DNA of 36,063 nucleotides from Methylobacterium symbioticum (GCF_902141845.1 NZ_CABFPH010000054.1:1-36063), one strand, 5' to 3'. Numbered from the stretch's first letter, positions 7,368 through 15,875 are shown. Notes: generated from the letters alone by a model not told the origin. Numbers and translations are program-made.

Positions 7368-8534
7368 TCACTTGCCGATCAGGCCGTGCTTGGCCAGGTC
7401 CTGCTCGAGCGCCAGAACGCGCCTCTGCAAGGCCGTCACCATGTCCTGGAGCGCCTGCACCTGCGCCTGGCTGTAGGTGGCGGAGAGGGTCTGCGTGCCG
7501 TCGGCGTTGAAGGCGCCACGGTTGGGCGTGCCGGTCCCCGGCGTCCAGCCGGTCTGGCGGGACACGAGGACGGTGGTGCCGCCCACGATCACGCCGTGCC
7601 CGCCGTCGAGGGTGAGGTCACCCTGCTGGATCTTCAGGCCCGGCCAGGATCCCTGCGCGAGATCGGCGAGGGTGATGTAGGCGCCATCCTGCTGGATGAC
7701 GCCCGTGCGCTTGGCGCCGGCGCCGTCGAAGGCCTGCAGCCAGATCGGCTGGCCCTTGACGTTCCTGCCGCTCACCTGGAGCGCCCCCAGCACGAGACCG
7801 CGCGTGGCCGCCCCGTCGAGCGACCAGAAGCCGGTTCCCCACCGGTTGCCGTTGCCGAGCGGGTTGACGAGGTAGCCGTTGGCCTCGCTCGGCTGCGCGA
7901 GGCTGTTGCCGCCGATCGAGACGCCGATCACCTGCGTGTTCGGGCTCATGATGTTGAAGTCGAGCTCGGCGCCGGTGGCGATCCGGCCTGTGCCGGCGAA
8001 CGGCTTGCGCGCCGCGTTGTCGGTGATGAGCGTGTTCACCCCCCAGCCGGCCGATTTGTCGTTCGCGATCTGGACAGCGCCCATCAGGGCGACGCCGTTG
8101 CCTTTGCCGACCGGGCCGGCGCCGCCGCTGCGGGTGCGCACGTAGCCCGCGACGGCGGCACGGTTGTCGTTCGGATCGCCGGCCGGAATGTCGAGGACGC
8201 CCTGAACCGCGTCGGAGAAGACGACGTTGGGGAAGGCGGAGGTGTAGATCGCCTGTGGCGTCACCGTGCCCGGCGTGGTGAGCGAGGTTCCGGTGAAGAC
8301 CGGGCTCGCCTTCGGCGCGAGTTGCGGCAGCCACGCGGACAGCGGCTGGGTCGCGCCGTTGGCCGTGACGCTGAGGGGAGAGGCGTCGCAGACCGATCCG
8401 GCCGCGCAGGTGATCGCGCCGCCGAGATTGAGCCCCTTCGTCGTGATCGGCGCCGGCGCGGCGGGATCGAGCGCAGCTGCGGGAAGCGCCGTGAGGACGG
8501 CGATGAGAGCGAGGACAGGGGCAGGGGCGCGCAT
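7368..8534 (-). CDS. Secreted tail-fibre-like protein with C-terminal coiled coil
   Basis: This 388-residue protein has a Sec signal peptide (PVLALIAVLTALPAAALD). The long middle is rich in Gly, Ala, Thr and Asn with many short beta-type segments (for example GNGVALMGAVQIANDKSAG and VLGALQVSGRNVKGQP) and reads like phage tail-fibre or pectate-lyase-like repeat shafts. The C-terminus has a GTQTLSATYSQAQVQALQDM segment leading into a heptad-like helix (VTALQRRVLALEQDLAKHG), a probable trimerising coiled coil. This suggests an exported, fibrous homotrimer at the surface. No phage genes are adjacent. The start ATG opens directly onto the signal peptide, but the ribosome binding site is weak. Confidence 0.65.
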   Translation of the reverse strand: MRAPAPVLALIAVLTALPAAALDPAAPAPITTKGLNLGGAITCAAGSVCDASPLSVTANGATQPLSAWLPQLAPKASPVFTGTSLTTPGTVTPQAIYTSAFPNVVFSDAVQGVLDIPAGDPNDNRAAVAGYVRTRSGGAGPVGKGNGVALMGAVQIANDKSAGWGVNTLITDNAARKPFAGTGRIATGAELDFNIMSPNTQVIGVSIGGNSLAQPSEANGYLVNPLGNGNRWGTGFWSLDGAATRGLVLGALQVSGRNVKGQPIWLQAFDGAGAKRTGVIQQDGAYITLADLAQGSWPGLKIQQGDLTLDGGHGVIVGGTTVLVSRQTGWTPGTGTPNRGAFNADGTQTLSATYSQAQVQALQDMVTALQRRVLALEQDLAKHGLIGK

Positions 8535-9008
8535 CAGGTGGTCGTCCCGGTGATGAGGCCGGTATGGCCGGGGTGGCCTCGCCCTGGCTCCGGGCCGGAC
8601 AGGGCCCAGGCCGAACGGACCATGCCGGCCAGGGACGGCGCCGGGCGATCCGGGCCGCGTCGAACGCCGTCAGCTCTAGCACGCCCGCGCGCCGCACGGC
8701 AGACGCCGGAACGGGCGCGCCCGGTTTCGGCTCTCGGCACGGATGCCGGGACGGCGGCCGGCGCAGGACGGAGGGTCGGCGCGAAGAACGGGAGCGCGGA
8801 GCGGGCCGGGCCCGCATGCACCGTGCGCGAGCCGTCTCGACCATTGAGCCCAGCCCTGCCGTGGCCCGTGACCGCGCGCGACGCCGGCAGGCGCGGTGAG
8901 CCGGTGCGGCCGCCAGGACGCCGCGCGCGCACGATCCGCCCCTGCCGCGTTTGACGCCGGCCCGATCATACGACATGAAGCTCGCACAAGTTGCATCGAG
9001 ACTGGGGA
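8535..9008. other. Divergent intergenic region without a gene
   Basis: This lies between the fibre-like gene (leftward) and a methyltransferase (rightward). It is very GC-rich and open in several frames, but none has a convincing start or protein character. Promoters of both flanking genes presumably lie here; I could not assign boxes. Confidence 0.5.
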
Positions 9009-9794
9009 ATGCCAGTGCTGGAGAGCCGGATCGAGCAACGCGACCGGGCGAGTCGCATCCTGGCGGGATTGGATCTCGACCAACTGGTCGGCCTGGAGGT
9101 CGGCCCTCTCGACAAGCCGCTCGTGCGCCGCGATCCGGGGCGGCAGATCTTCTACGCGGACTATGCGCCGCGCGAGGTCCTTCAGGAGAAATCCCGCTCC
9201 GATCCGGGGGTGGACATCGAGGCGATCCCCGAGATCGATTTCATCGTGGCGCCCCTGCCGGAGCAGCTCGGGCGCCGTTTCGACTACATCGTTGCGTCCC
9301 ATGTGGGCGAGCACGTTCCCGATCTCCTGGGATGGCTCAAGACGCTGTTCGGCTGGCTGAACCCGGGGGGCCGGGTCATCCTGGCCCTGCCGGATCGCCG
9401 CTACACCTTTGATTGCCAGCGCACACCGAGCACGATCGGGCAGCTTCTGGAAGCCCATGTCGAGCGTCGTCAGCGGCCGTCCTTCGCGGCCATCTACGAC
9501 GGGTTCAGCCGTGCCGTTCGGGCCGATGTGTGCGCCCTCTGGGACGGGGCGGACCCGGGACGCTTCGAGCCCATGTTCTCCCGCGCCGTCTCGCTCAGTC
9601 TGGCACAGGATGCGCGCGCGCGTGGCGAGTACCGCGACTGCCACTGCTGGGTCTTCTCGGCCGACGAGTTCCGCGGCCTCATGGACGAGGCCCGCGAGCA
9701 TGGGTTCATCGCGTTCGACTGGATGCGCCTGGAGCCCGGCGATCGATACACCGTCGAATTCTACGCCAGTCTCTCGCCCACCCCATCGCCCTGA
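9009..9794 (+). CDS. Class I SAM-dependent methyltransferase
   Basis: This is a 261-residue protein from the ATG at 9009. A TTG 18 bases earlier is a possible alternative; ribosome binding signals are poor for both. Motif I is LVGLEVGPLDKPLVRR, an acidic strand end follows in IFYADYAPREVL, motif IV is VASHVGEHVPDLLGWL, and motif VI is WLNPGGRVILALPDRRYTFD. The segment FDCQRTPSTIGQLLEAH and the late CHCWVFSADEFRGLMDEA are typical of a family found near surface-glycan genes. It is a distant paralogue of the 6605-7327 protein. Its substrate cannot be read from the sequence. Confidence 0.82.
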   Translation: MPVLESRIEQRDRASRILAGLDLDQLVGLEVGPLDKPLVRRDPGRQIFYADYAPREVLQEKSRSDPGVDIEAIPEIDFIVAPLPEQLGRRFDYIVASHVGEHVPDLLGWLKTLFGWLNPGGRVILALPDRRYTFDCQRTPSTIGQLLEAHVERRQRPSFAAIYDGFSRAVRADVCALWDGADPGRFEPMFSRAVSLSLAQDARARGEYRDCHCWVFSADEFRGLMDEAREHGFIAFDWMRLEPGDRYTVEFYASLSPTPSP

Positions 9795-9948
9795 CATCCG
9801 ACGGGCTTCGGGCTGACGGCTCCGCCTCTCACGCCAAGCGCGGGCGGGCGTGTGGATGGATGTTCGCAGCGGGCCATCCGGGAGGAGACGCGCGGGCCGA
9901 AATCAGGAGGCCGCGCGGGCGCTGACGGGGTCCAGGAATGGAAGGAGA

Positions 9949-10677
9949 CTACACGGGCAGCATGCCACGCTCTCGGCCGGAGGCGACATAGAACGTATTC
10001 GTGGTGTAGCCATGGAAATCGACCAGCTTTTTCTCGACCTCGTCGTACCGATATGGCTTATATCCTAGCGTACCCAACAGATGCGTGACAGCATCCCAGT
10101 CACTGTTCTCGACAATGACGAGCGGCTTGTGGTCTGATATCGTCTTAATTAGCCCCTGAACAACACGAAGCTCCACACCCTCAACGTCTATCTTTACGAT
10201 ATCAGGCGATGGAAGACCAAGATGATCGCCAACCTCCACAGATCCACTGTATTTTGACACCTGAAAATTTGGATCGAGCGACGTTAAGCGCTCACGTACC
10301 CATGGGCGCTCAAGAGCAACGTTATCGATAGACGCTTCTTCATAAAACAGAACGCCATTCACCATTGGAATAAAAAACTCGACGTCGCCCTGGGCGTCAG
10401 ACAGGCCATACTTGTGGATGTATACGTCCGAGTATTTCCTCGAAACCTCATCCAAAACCGGATGAAATAGAGGATTAAGCTCAAATGAATGCACAGTCGA
10501 TTCCGGGAACATTACCTTAAAACTCGCGATAGACTGCCCTCTGTTAGCTCCAACGTCAAAAATAACAGGGCTTTTCACTTCTAGAAGGCGGGCCGCTTCA
10601 AGCTCTTGATCATGAACCACACCTGCATCGATCAGTTCTAGGATTCTTCTCATCTGATAGTCCTGAGCAGCGTCCAT
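9949..10677 (-). CDS. FkbM-family methyltransferase
   Basis: This 242-residue protein carries the FkbM pattern: motif I VIFDVGANRGQSIASFK (about residues 38-54), an acidic strand in VHSFELNPLFHPVL, and the diagnostic PDIVKIDVEGVELRVVQGL near residue 160. FkbM-type enzymes O-methylate sugars or polyketides. The ATG is preceded by AGAGGACAG at good spacing. The gene is visibly richer in A and T than its neighbours, including at third codon positions, which suggests acquisition by transfer. It lies alone, opposite in direction to the methyltransferases on either side. The substrate is unknown. Confidence 0.88.
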   Translation of the reverse strand: MDAAQDYQMRRILELIDAGVVHDQELEAARLLEVKSPVIFDVGANRGQSIASFKVMFPESTVHSFELNPLFHPVLDEVSRKYSDVYIHKYGLSDAQGDVEFFIPMVNGVLFYEEASIDNVALERPWVRERLTSLDPNFQVSKYSGSVEVGDHLGLPSPDIVKIDVEGVELRVVQGLIKTISDHKPLVIVENSDWDAVTHLLGTLGYKPYRYDEVEKKLVDFHGYTTNTFYVASGRERGMLPV

Positions 10678-11057
10678 CGAACTGTCCTCTCCAGCGGCGG
10701 CGCACTCATGCCAGCGCTACGGATCTACGCTAGCTGTACGCAGGCACGCGATCAGCTTCTCCCGGCCTTATTGTCGTGCCCAGGGCATTTGCGCAAGGAT
10801 ACATGGCGAGACCGCATGCGCCGACGCGAACAGGATCCGCGCGGTGGCTGCCGGTGGGGCGAAGGATGGGGCGGGTGAGATCATCCGTGGGCGGGCCGCG
10901 CATGGTTCAGGCAGCCCCCGACCGAAACGGGCTGCCAGTAGCGAATTCCCGAGATTGTGCTATCTCGGCGCTATGGTCAGCAACCCGGTTGCTTGCCTGC
11001 AAGCGAACCAAGTTACAGACAGAGCCGTGGCACATTCGGAGCGGCGAAGGGGAGCAT
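10678..11057. other. Divergent intergenic region without a gene
   Basis: This lies between the FkbM gene (leftward) and a SAM methyltransferase (rightward). The frame of the right-hand gene stays open through part of it, but the peptide there is low-complexity and has no homologous look. I found no clear promoter boxes. Confidence 0.45.
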
Positions 11058-11858
11058 ATGGCCGAGTATAACGAAGCCGCTGACGTCGCAGAACACCAGA
11101 AGAGCGTCAACCTGGTCATGGAGTATGTCCAATACCTTGGACATCCAACCACTGGCTACAAGCTCGGCCTCGACATTGGCGGCGGGATGGGCGGCCATGC
11201 GCCTTGGCTACTCAGCATCACGGAAAAGCTCTATGTCGCCGATGTCATACCCTTCTCGGCAGCTCTGAATGGATGCCTTCCGGCAGAATTCAAGAAAAAA
11301 TGTGATCGATACTCGATCAATGCTGACCTAAAGAACATCGAGTTCCATCAGGTTGATGGCCGAAAGCTGATCTACAGAGACGGTTTGTTCGATTTTGTGT
11401 TCAGTATGAACGCTTTCGAACACATTCCCGAGCCGCGCCGGGCCTTCAACGAGATCATCCGCGTCACGAAACCGGGGGCTCTCGTGGTCATCCAGTTCGA
11501 CCCGACATGGTATTCGGCCTATGGCAGTCACCTGTGGGGTTTCGAGGTCGAGCCCTGGTGCCACCTGCTCCTCTCCGACCAAGAGATGGAGGACGAGATC
11601 AAGCGCCGGGGCGGCACGGATCAGGATGTTTTCAATTTCAGGAACGACATGAACCAGATCCCGTTCTCGACGTTCCGGGACATGTTCGAGAAACCCTCAC
11701 CCGATTTCTTCAGAGTTTCCAATTTTTCATACTGGTCCAAGGACGTCGAGAGCGACCCCTATGCCTCGCATCCGAATTTCCAGAAGTGCCTTGAGAAGGG
11801 ATACGCTGCCGACGACCTTCTGGCGCGAGGGGTTCAGTTCATCGGCGTCCGAGCCTAG
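11058..11858 (+). CDS. Class I SAM-dependent methyltransferase
   Basis: This is a 266-residue protein. I chose the ATG at 11058 because GAAGGGGAGC lies just upstream and because the domain starts soon after; a longer in-frame extension to 10776 looks non-coding. Motif I is LGLDIGGGMGGHAPWLL, an acidic strand end follows in KLYVADVIPFS, a fourth motif in FDFVFSMNAFEHIPEPRRAF and a post-motif in RVTKPGALVVIQFDPTWYS. The C-terminal part (FEVEPWCHLLLSD, then NQIPFSTFRDMFE) forms the substrate side. It belongs to the methyltransf_11-like superfamily; the substrate is unknown. GC is moderate, lower than in the LysR region to the right. Confidence 0.83.
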   Translation: MAEYNEAADVAEHQKSVNLVMEYVQYLGHPTTGYKLGLDIGGGMGGHAPWLLSITEKLYVADVIPFSAALNGCLPAEFKKKCDRYSINADLKNIEFHQVDGRKLIYRDGLFDFVFSMNAFEHIPEPRRAFNEIIRVTKPGALVVIQFDPTWYSAYGSHLWGFEVEPWCHLLLSDQEMEDEIKRRGGTDQDVFNFRNDMNQIPFSTFRDMFEKPSPDFFRVSNFSYWSKDVESDPYASHPNFQKCLEKGYAADDLLARGVQFIGVRA

Positions 11859-12087
11859 AACATCGTCCGCGGACATGGCGACCGGCTCCGCGAAGGACGA
11901 TGCGGCACGCTCGATCAGATAGGGCACTCGGGCAGAAGCGGTCGCGTCGCACCAAGGCATGGGCGCCGCTTCGGATTGCGAGGCGATCGGGGACGGATCC
12001 AGCGTAACGCCCCGGCGCGCCGGCTGCGCCGTCGTAATGGGAGGGGAGCTGCCCGGCGATCGGGGATCGCCCCAATCTCCGGCGCCC

Positions 12088-13026
12088 TCAGCCCTGATCG
12101 GGCTCGACCGCGAAACGCGTCATCATCGCGGTGCGCACATGCTCGCGGAAGAGGCGCACGCGCGCGGGCAATTCCCGTCCGGCCAGGCTCAACGCCCGCA
12201 GGGCCCCGCCCGCGGTCGCCCAGGGCGCGAGCACACGCACGAGCGCGCCGGTGCCGACCGCCTGCGCCGCGACGAGGCTCGGCAGGTGGCCGATGCCGGC
12301 CCCGGCCAGGGTCAGGCGCAGGGCGGTGGCGAAGTCGCTCGCCCGGATGGCGGGGCGGAGCGCGACCTGCTCCGTTTGGCCCCGCCCGTCATCGAGCGGG
12401 ATGCCCGCTACGCCGGGCCGCTCGCGCGAGAGGATCAGGTCGTGCTCCGCGAGCGCGGCGAGGCTCGCGGGGGCGGGGCGCCGGGCGAGATAGGCGGGCG
12501 ACGCGTAGAGCCCGATCCAGAGGTTCACGATCAGCGCGGCCCGGTAGCCGGTCTCCACCGCATCTCCCAGCCGCAGGGCGAGATCGATCCGGTTGGCCGC
12601 GAGGTCGAGCCGCGCATCCGTGTTGAGCAGGTCGACCGTGATCTGCGGATAGGCCGCCCGGAAGCTGGTCACGATCTCGGGCATCACCTCGATGCCGAAA
12701 TCGACCGAGGTCGTCACCCGCAGGTTCCCCGCCGGAATGGTCCGGGCGTCGCGCGCGGCCTCGGCCGCCTCGTCGAGCAGGCTCAGGCTCGCCTGCGCCT
12801 TGGCGTAGAAGGCCAGCCCCTCGGCCGTCGGCGAGACGGCGCGGGGATGGCGCGCCATCAGGGTGGCGCCGAGCGCCGCCTCCAGCCGCGAGATGCGCCG
12901 GCTGACGCTGCCCTTGGTCTCCCGCAGGCTCGCCGCGGCGGCCGTCACCGTCCCGAAATCGACGACCGCGCAGAAGGCCCGCAGATCGTCCAGGCTGCCG
13001 CCGAAGGTTTCCGTTCTCGCAACCAT
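12088..13026 (-). CDS. LysR-family transcriptional regulator
   Basis: This is a 312-residue protein starting at the ATG of MVARTETFGGSLDDLRAF; the frame is open 80 codons further but that part is a shadow of the divergent gene. The N-terminal winged helix has LRAFCAVVDFGTVTAAAASL and TKGSVSRRISRLEAALGA (about residues 14-60), where LysR proteins carry the HTH. A substrate-binding domain follows (NLRVTTSVDFGIEVMPEIV, then YPQITVDLLNTDARLDL). It diverges from the YceI, VOC and cytochrome b561 genes with 121 bases between the starts, the usual LysR arrangement, so it probably controls them. The inducer is unknown. Confidence 0.9.
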   Translation of the reverse strand: MVARTETFGGSLDDLRAFCAVVDFGTVTAAAASLRETKGSVSRRISRLEAALGATLMARHPRAVSPTAEGLAFYAKAQASLSLLDEAAEAARDARTIPAGNLRVTTSVDFGIEVMPEIVTSFRAAYPQITVDLLNTDARLDLAANRIDLALRLGDAVETGYRAALIVNLWIGLYASPAYLARRPAPASLAALAEHDLILSRERPGVAGIPLDDGRGQTEQVALRPAIRASDFATALRLTLAGAGIGHLPSLVAAQAVGTGALVRVLAPWATAGGALRALSLAGRELPARVRLFREHVRTAMMTRFAVEPDQG

Positions 13027-13147
13027 GTGGTGCCGGATAGCAGGCTCAACCGCGGCCGCCAACGGGGCTACCTCAGGGCGACCAAACCCCGGCGCCGGCC
13101 TCGCACGACGAGGGCGGGCCGCCATCCACGCCCCGGAGACACCACCC

Positions 13148-13771
13148 GTGAAGCCGTTCCCCGCCTCCCGCCTCGCGCTCAACCTCGCGCTCGGCCTTGC
13201 CCTCTGCGGCACCGCCCGCGCCCAGACGCCCCCGACCCGCGATCCGGCGCAGATCCAGGCCGGCACCTACGCGGTCGATCCCGGCCACACCCAGGTGGGC
13301 TGGCGCGTGTCGCATATGGGCTTCTCGAACTATGCCGGCGGCTTCTCCGAGGTCTCCGGCACCCTCGCGCTGCAGCCGAAGGACCCGGCCGCCGCGAAGC
13401 TCTCGATCCGGATCCCGGTCGCCTCGGTCGCCACCACGAGCGCCAAGCTCACCGACGAGCTGAAGGGCGCGCAGTGGCTCGATGCGGGCCAGTATCCCGA
13501 GATGACCTTCGTCTCGACCAAGGTGGTGCCGGCCGGCAAGGACCGGGCGACGGTGACCGGCGACCTGACCCTGCACGGGGTGACCAAGCCGGTGACGCTC
13601 GACGTGACCCTCGTCGGAGCGGGCGTGAACCCGCTCAACAAGAAGTTCACGGTCGGCTTCGAGGCGACCGGCGTGCTCAAGCGCTCCGAATTCGGCGTGA
13701 AGACCTATCTGCCGCTGATCGGCGATGCCCTGCACCTCACCGTCGCGGGCGCCTTCGAGCGGCAGGACTGA
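13148..13771 (+). CDS. YceI-family periplasmic lipid-binding protein
   Basis: This is a 207-residue protein from a GTG with CGGAGAC upstream. The signal peptide runs LALNLALGLALCGTARAQ. The mature part matches YceI lipocalin-like barrels: YAVDPGHTQVGWRVSHMGFS, then DAGQYPEMTFVS, TGDLTLHGVTKPVTLDV and a C-terminal RSEFGVKTYLPLIGD. YceI proteins bind polyisoprenoids or related amphiphiles in the periplasm and are often paired with cytochrome b561 genes, as here. It is the first gene of a probable three-gene unit divergent from a LysR regulator. Confidence 0.9.
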   Translation: MKPFPASRLALNLALGLALCGTARAQTPPTRDPAQIQAGTYAVDPGHTQVGWRVSHMGFSNYAGGFSEVSGTLALQPKDPAAAKLSIRIPVASVATTSAKLTDELKGAQWLDAGQYPEMTFVSTKVVPAGKDRATVTGDLTLHGVTKPVTLDVTLVGAGVNPLNKKFTVGFEATGVLKRSEFGVKTYLPLIGDALHLTVAGAFERQD

Positions 13772-13826
13772 GCCGAGCCCCGCCACCCGGCGGGCTCCCG
13801 CGGCCCACGCAGACCGGAGACGGATC

Positions 13827-14729
13827 ATGCCTCACCCCGCCTTGTCCATCCCAACGGCCGGACGGCCGGATCCGGTCCTGGCCGAGGCGCCCTACCGGAT
13901 CGCGTCGGTGTGCCTCGTCACGCGCGACCGCGACGGCCTCGCCCGCTTCTACCGGGACGCGATCGGTCTCACGCCGATCGCGCAGGCGGGCGACCGCCTC
14001 CAGCTCGGCGTGGGCGACAGGGTACTGCTCGAGCTCCGGCAGGACTCGGCGGCCCGGCCGCGGAGCCCGCGCGAGGCGGGTCTGTTCCACACGGCCTTCC
14101 TGCTGCCGGGGCGGGCCGATCTCGGCGCCTGGCTCGCCCACGCGGCGGCTCGGGGCCTCCCGCTCTCGGGCGCCTCCGACCACCGGGTCAGCGAGGCGGT
14201 CTACCTGGCCGACCCCGAGGGCAACGGCATCGAGATCTATGCCGACCGGCCGAGCGCCGCCTGGCCGCGGATGCCGGACGGCAGCGTGGTCATGCGCACC
14301 GACCCGCTCGACGGCCCCGCGCTCGTCCGCGCCGCGGACCGGCCCTGGCAGGGCATGCCGCCGGGCGGCGTGGTCGGGCATGTCCACCTGCAGGTCGGCG
14401 CCCTGGAGCCGGCGGAGCGGTTCTACGCGGACCTCCTCGGCTTCGACGTGACCTGCCGCTATCCGGGCGCCCTCTTCCTCGGCGCGGGCGGCTATCATCA
14501 CCAGCTCGCGGCCAATATCTGGAACAGCCGGGGCGCGCCCGCGCGGCCGGCCGGGACGACCGGGCTCGCCGAGATCGCGCTGCACGCGGACGCGGCCCTG
14601 CTGACCGATCTGCGCGCCCGCTGCCGACAAGCGGGCCTGACGGCCGGGGAGGGGGAGGGCGCGCTCCTCCTCGACGATCCCTGGGGAACGCAGCTGCGCA
14701 TCGCCGCGCCCGGCGGCGCGGCGGCATAG
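13827..14729 (+). CDS. VOC-family protein, CatE-like extradiol dioxygenase or relative
   Basis: This is a 300-residue protein with GGAGACGGATC before the ATG. It holds two vicinal-oxygen-chelate repeats in tandem, starting at IASVCLVTRDRDGLARFY and GHVHLQVGALEPAERFY. Candidate metal ligands are the His in GLFHTAFLLPG, the Glu in GNGIEIYAD and the first His of VGHVHLQ. GYHHQLAANIW and DPWGTQLRI recall CatE/YfiE-type catechol 2,3-dioxygenases. A glyoxalase- or fosfomycin-resistance-like activity cannot be excluded. It lies 55 bases after yceI and 69 before the cytochrome, same direction, so an operon is likely. Confidence 0.8.
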   Translation: MPHPALSIPTAGRPDPVLAEAPYRIASVCLVTRDRDGLARFYRDAIGLTPIAQAGDRLQLGVGDRVLLELRQDSAARPRSPREAGLFHTAFLLPGRADLGAWLAHAAARGLPLSGASDHRVSEAVYLADPEGNGIEIYADRPSAAWPRMPDGSVVMRTDPLDGPALVRAADRPWQGMPPGGVVGHVHLQVGALEPAERFYADLLGFDVTCRYPGALFLGAGGYHHQLAANIWNSRGAPARPAGTTGLAEIALHADAALLTDLRARCRQAGLTAGEGEGALLLDDPWGTQLRIAAPGGAAA

Positions 14730-14798
14730 CGCGCCGGACGCAGTGAGCCTTTCCGAACCGTGCCCGCCGCGGCGCCTATCGAGGTGGAGACCGTTCCC

Positions 14799-15395
14799 GT
14801 GAATGCGCAGTCCTACACGCCGACCGCCAAGCTGCTGCACTGGCTGATGGCCGCCATCTGGATCGCGGCCTGGGTCCTCGGCGCCGCGGCCGTCTACATG
14901 CGCGAGGCCTGGAACCCGCATCACGGCCTCACCATCACGCACAAGGCGCTGGCCAGCACCCTGCTGTTCCTGATCGTGGTCCGCGTGGCGTGGCGGCTGA
15001 CGCATCCGGCGCCGGCCCTGCCCGCGCAGATGAGCGCGCCGATGCGGCGCGCGGCGGCCCTCGGCCATCTCGCGCTCTACGCCGCCGCGCTCCTCGCCCT
15101 GCCGCTGTCCGGCTGGCTGTGGAGTTCGGTCGCCGGCAAGCCGATCCTGGTGCTCGGCCTGGTTCAGCTTCCGCCCCTGACGGCCCCGGCGAAGGACTGG
15201 TACGACCTCGCCAAGCTGGCCCACGTCACCCTGGCCTGGGGAACCGGCGCGCTGGTGCTCGGCCACGTGCTGGTCGCGCTGAAGCACCATGTCGTCGATG
15301 GGGACGGGGTCCTGCGCGGCATGCTGCCCGAAGCGCGCGCCCGCCTGCGGTCTCAGCCGCGGCCGGCATCGGCGGATGGCGCCCCGCACGGTTAA
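14799..15395 (+). CDS. Cytochrome b561-family membrane haem protein
   Basis: This is a 198-residue protein with four transmembrane helices. I chose the GTG at 14799 (GGTGGAGA eight bases upstream); a GTG at 14760 is an alternative. Helix 1 has YTPTAKLLHWLMAAIWIAAW, with His in LLHW. Later candidate haem ligands are in NPHHGLTITHKALAS, LGHLALYAAAL and HVTLAWGTGALVLGHVLVAL with the following KHHVV. This order and the short loops fit bacterial b561-type electron carriers that reduce or oxidise quinone in the inner membrane. Third gene of the YceI unit. Confidence 0.88.
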   Translation: MNAQSYTPTAKLLHWLMAAIWIAAWVLGAAAVYMREAWNPHHGLTITHKALASTLLFLIVVRVAWRLTHPAPALPAQMSAPMRRAAALGHLALYAAALLALPLSGWLWSSVAGKPILVLGLVQLPPLTAPAKDWYDLAKLAHVTLAWGTGALVLGHVLVALKHHVVDGDGVLRGMLPEARARLRSQPRPASADGAPHG

Positions 15396-15565
15396 CGATG
15401 CCCGCGCAAGTGCCAGGTGGATTTAACCCTTCGTTTACGCCGTTCTGTGGAAAGGCCAGCCGAGATCTTAATGGAGCGTGAAAGGACTCGCCTCGAAGCC
15501 CTGGATCGGGACATCGTTAAGCACCAACAAACACGAACGATCCAATTCGACACAGGGGCTGAACC

Positions 15566-15652
15566 GTGAGCACCATCGAAGACGTCAAGTTCATCGTCAC
15601 CCTGACCTTCGTGGTCCTGTGCGGCAGCGGCCTCGACGCGTTCCTGCGCTGA
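15566..15652 (+). CDS. Possible 28-residue membrane micropeptide
   Basis: The frame begins with GTG after CAGGGGCTGAACC and encodes STIEDVKFIVTLTFVVLCGS followed by GLDAFLR. The middle forms a single hydrophobic helix. The ribosome binding site and the compact helix suggest a real small membrane protein, but its length gives little statistical support. It is unassigned to any family. Confidence 0.3.
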   Translation: MSTIEDVKFIVTLTFVVLCGSGLDAFLR

Positions 15653-15770
15653 CCACCGTTCGATGATCTCAGGCCTCGCAGCGGGTGTCCCGCCGCACGG
15701 CGTTACGGAAAGCTTAAGCCTATCTCTTGACCACAGCGCGAATACAGATTCGCAAGACAGGAGATCGGCC

Positions 15771-15875
15771 ATGACCCACCGCATCGAACTGGCGCTCGCC
15801 GCCCTCACCGGCGCCGCCGCCCTGGCCCTCGCGTTCTACGCGCAGAGCCTGGCGCTCCCGACCCACTTCGTCTGA
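15771..15875 (+). CDS. Possible 34-residue membrane micropeptide
   Basis: The ATG follows a strong AGACAGGAGATCGGCC ribosome binding region. The peptide has a short polar head (THRIE), one Ala/Leu-rich helix (LALAALTGAAALALAFYAQ) and a short tail ending THFV. It could be a single-pass membrane protein or an isolated signal-peptide-like product. It lies 118 bases after the other micro-ORF, both oriented rightward, in a region otherwise lacking genes. Confidence 0.4.
   Translation: MTHRIELALAALTGAAALALAFYAQSLALPTHFV

Noticed and set aside
10776..11057. Longer start for the methyltransferase at 11058
   Set aside because: The added peptide has no protein character, and GAAGGGGAGC before 11058 marks the start.
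13027..13266. Longer N-terminus for the LysR gene
   Set aside because: The extra 80 residues are low-complexity, overlap the divergent yceI start, and precede the normal LysR N-terminus.
11959..14451. An 830-codon plus-strand open frame
   Set aside because: It is antisense to the LysR gene and out of frame with yceI and the VOC gene. Its peptide is Arg/Gly/Pro-rich, typical of shadow frames in high-GC DNA.
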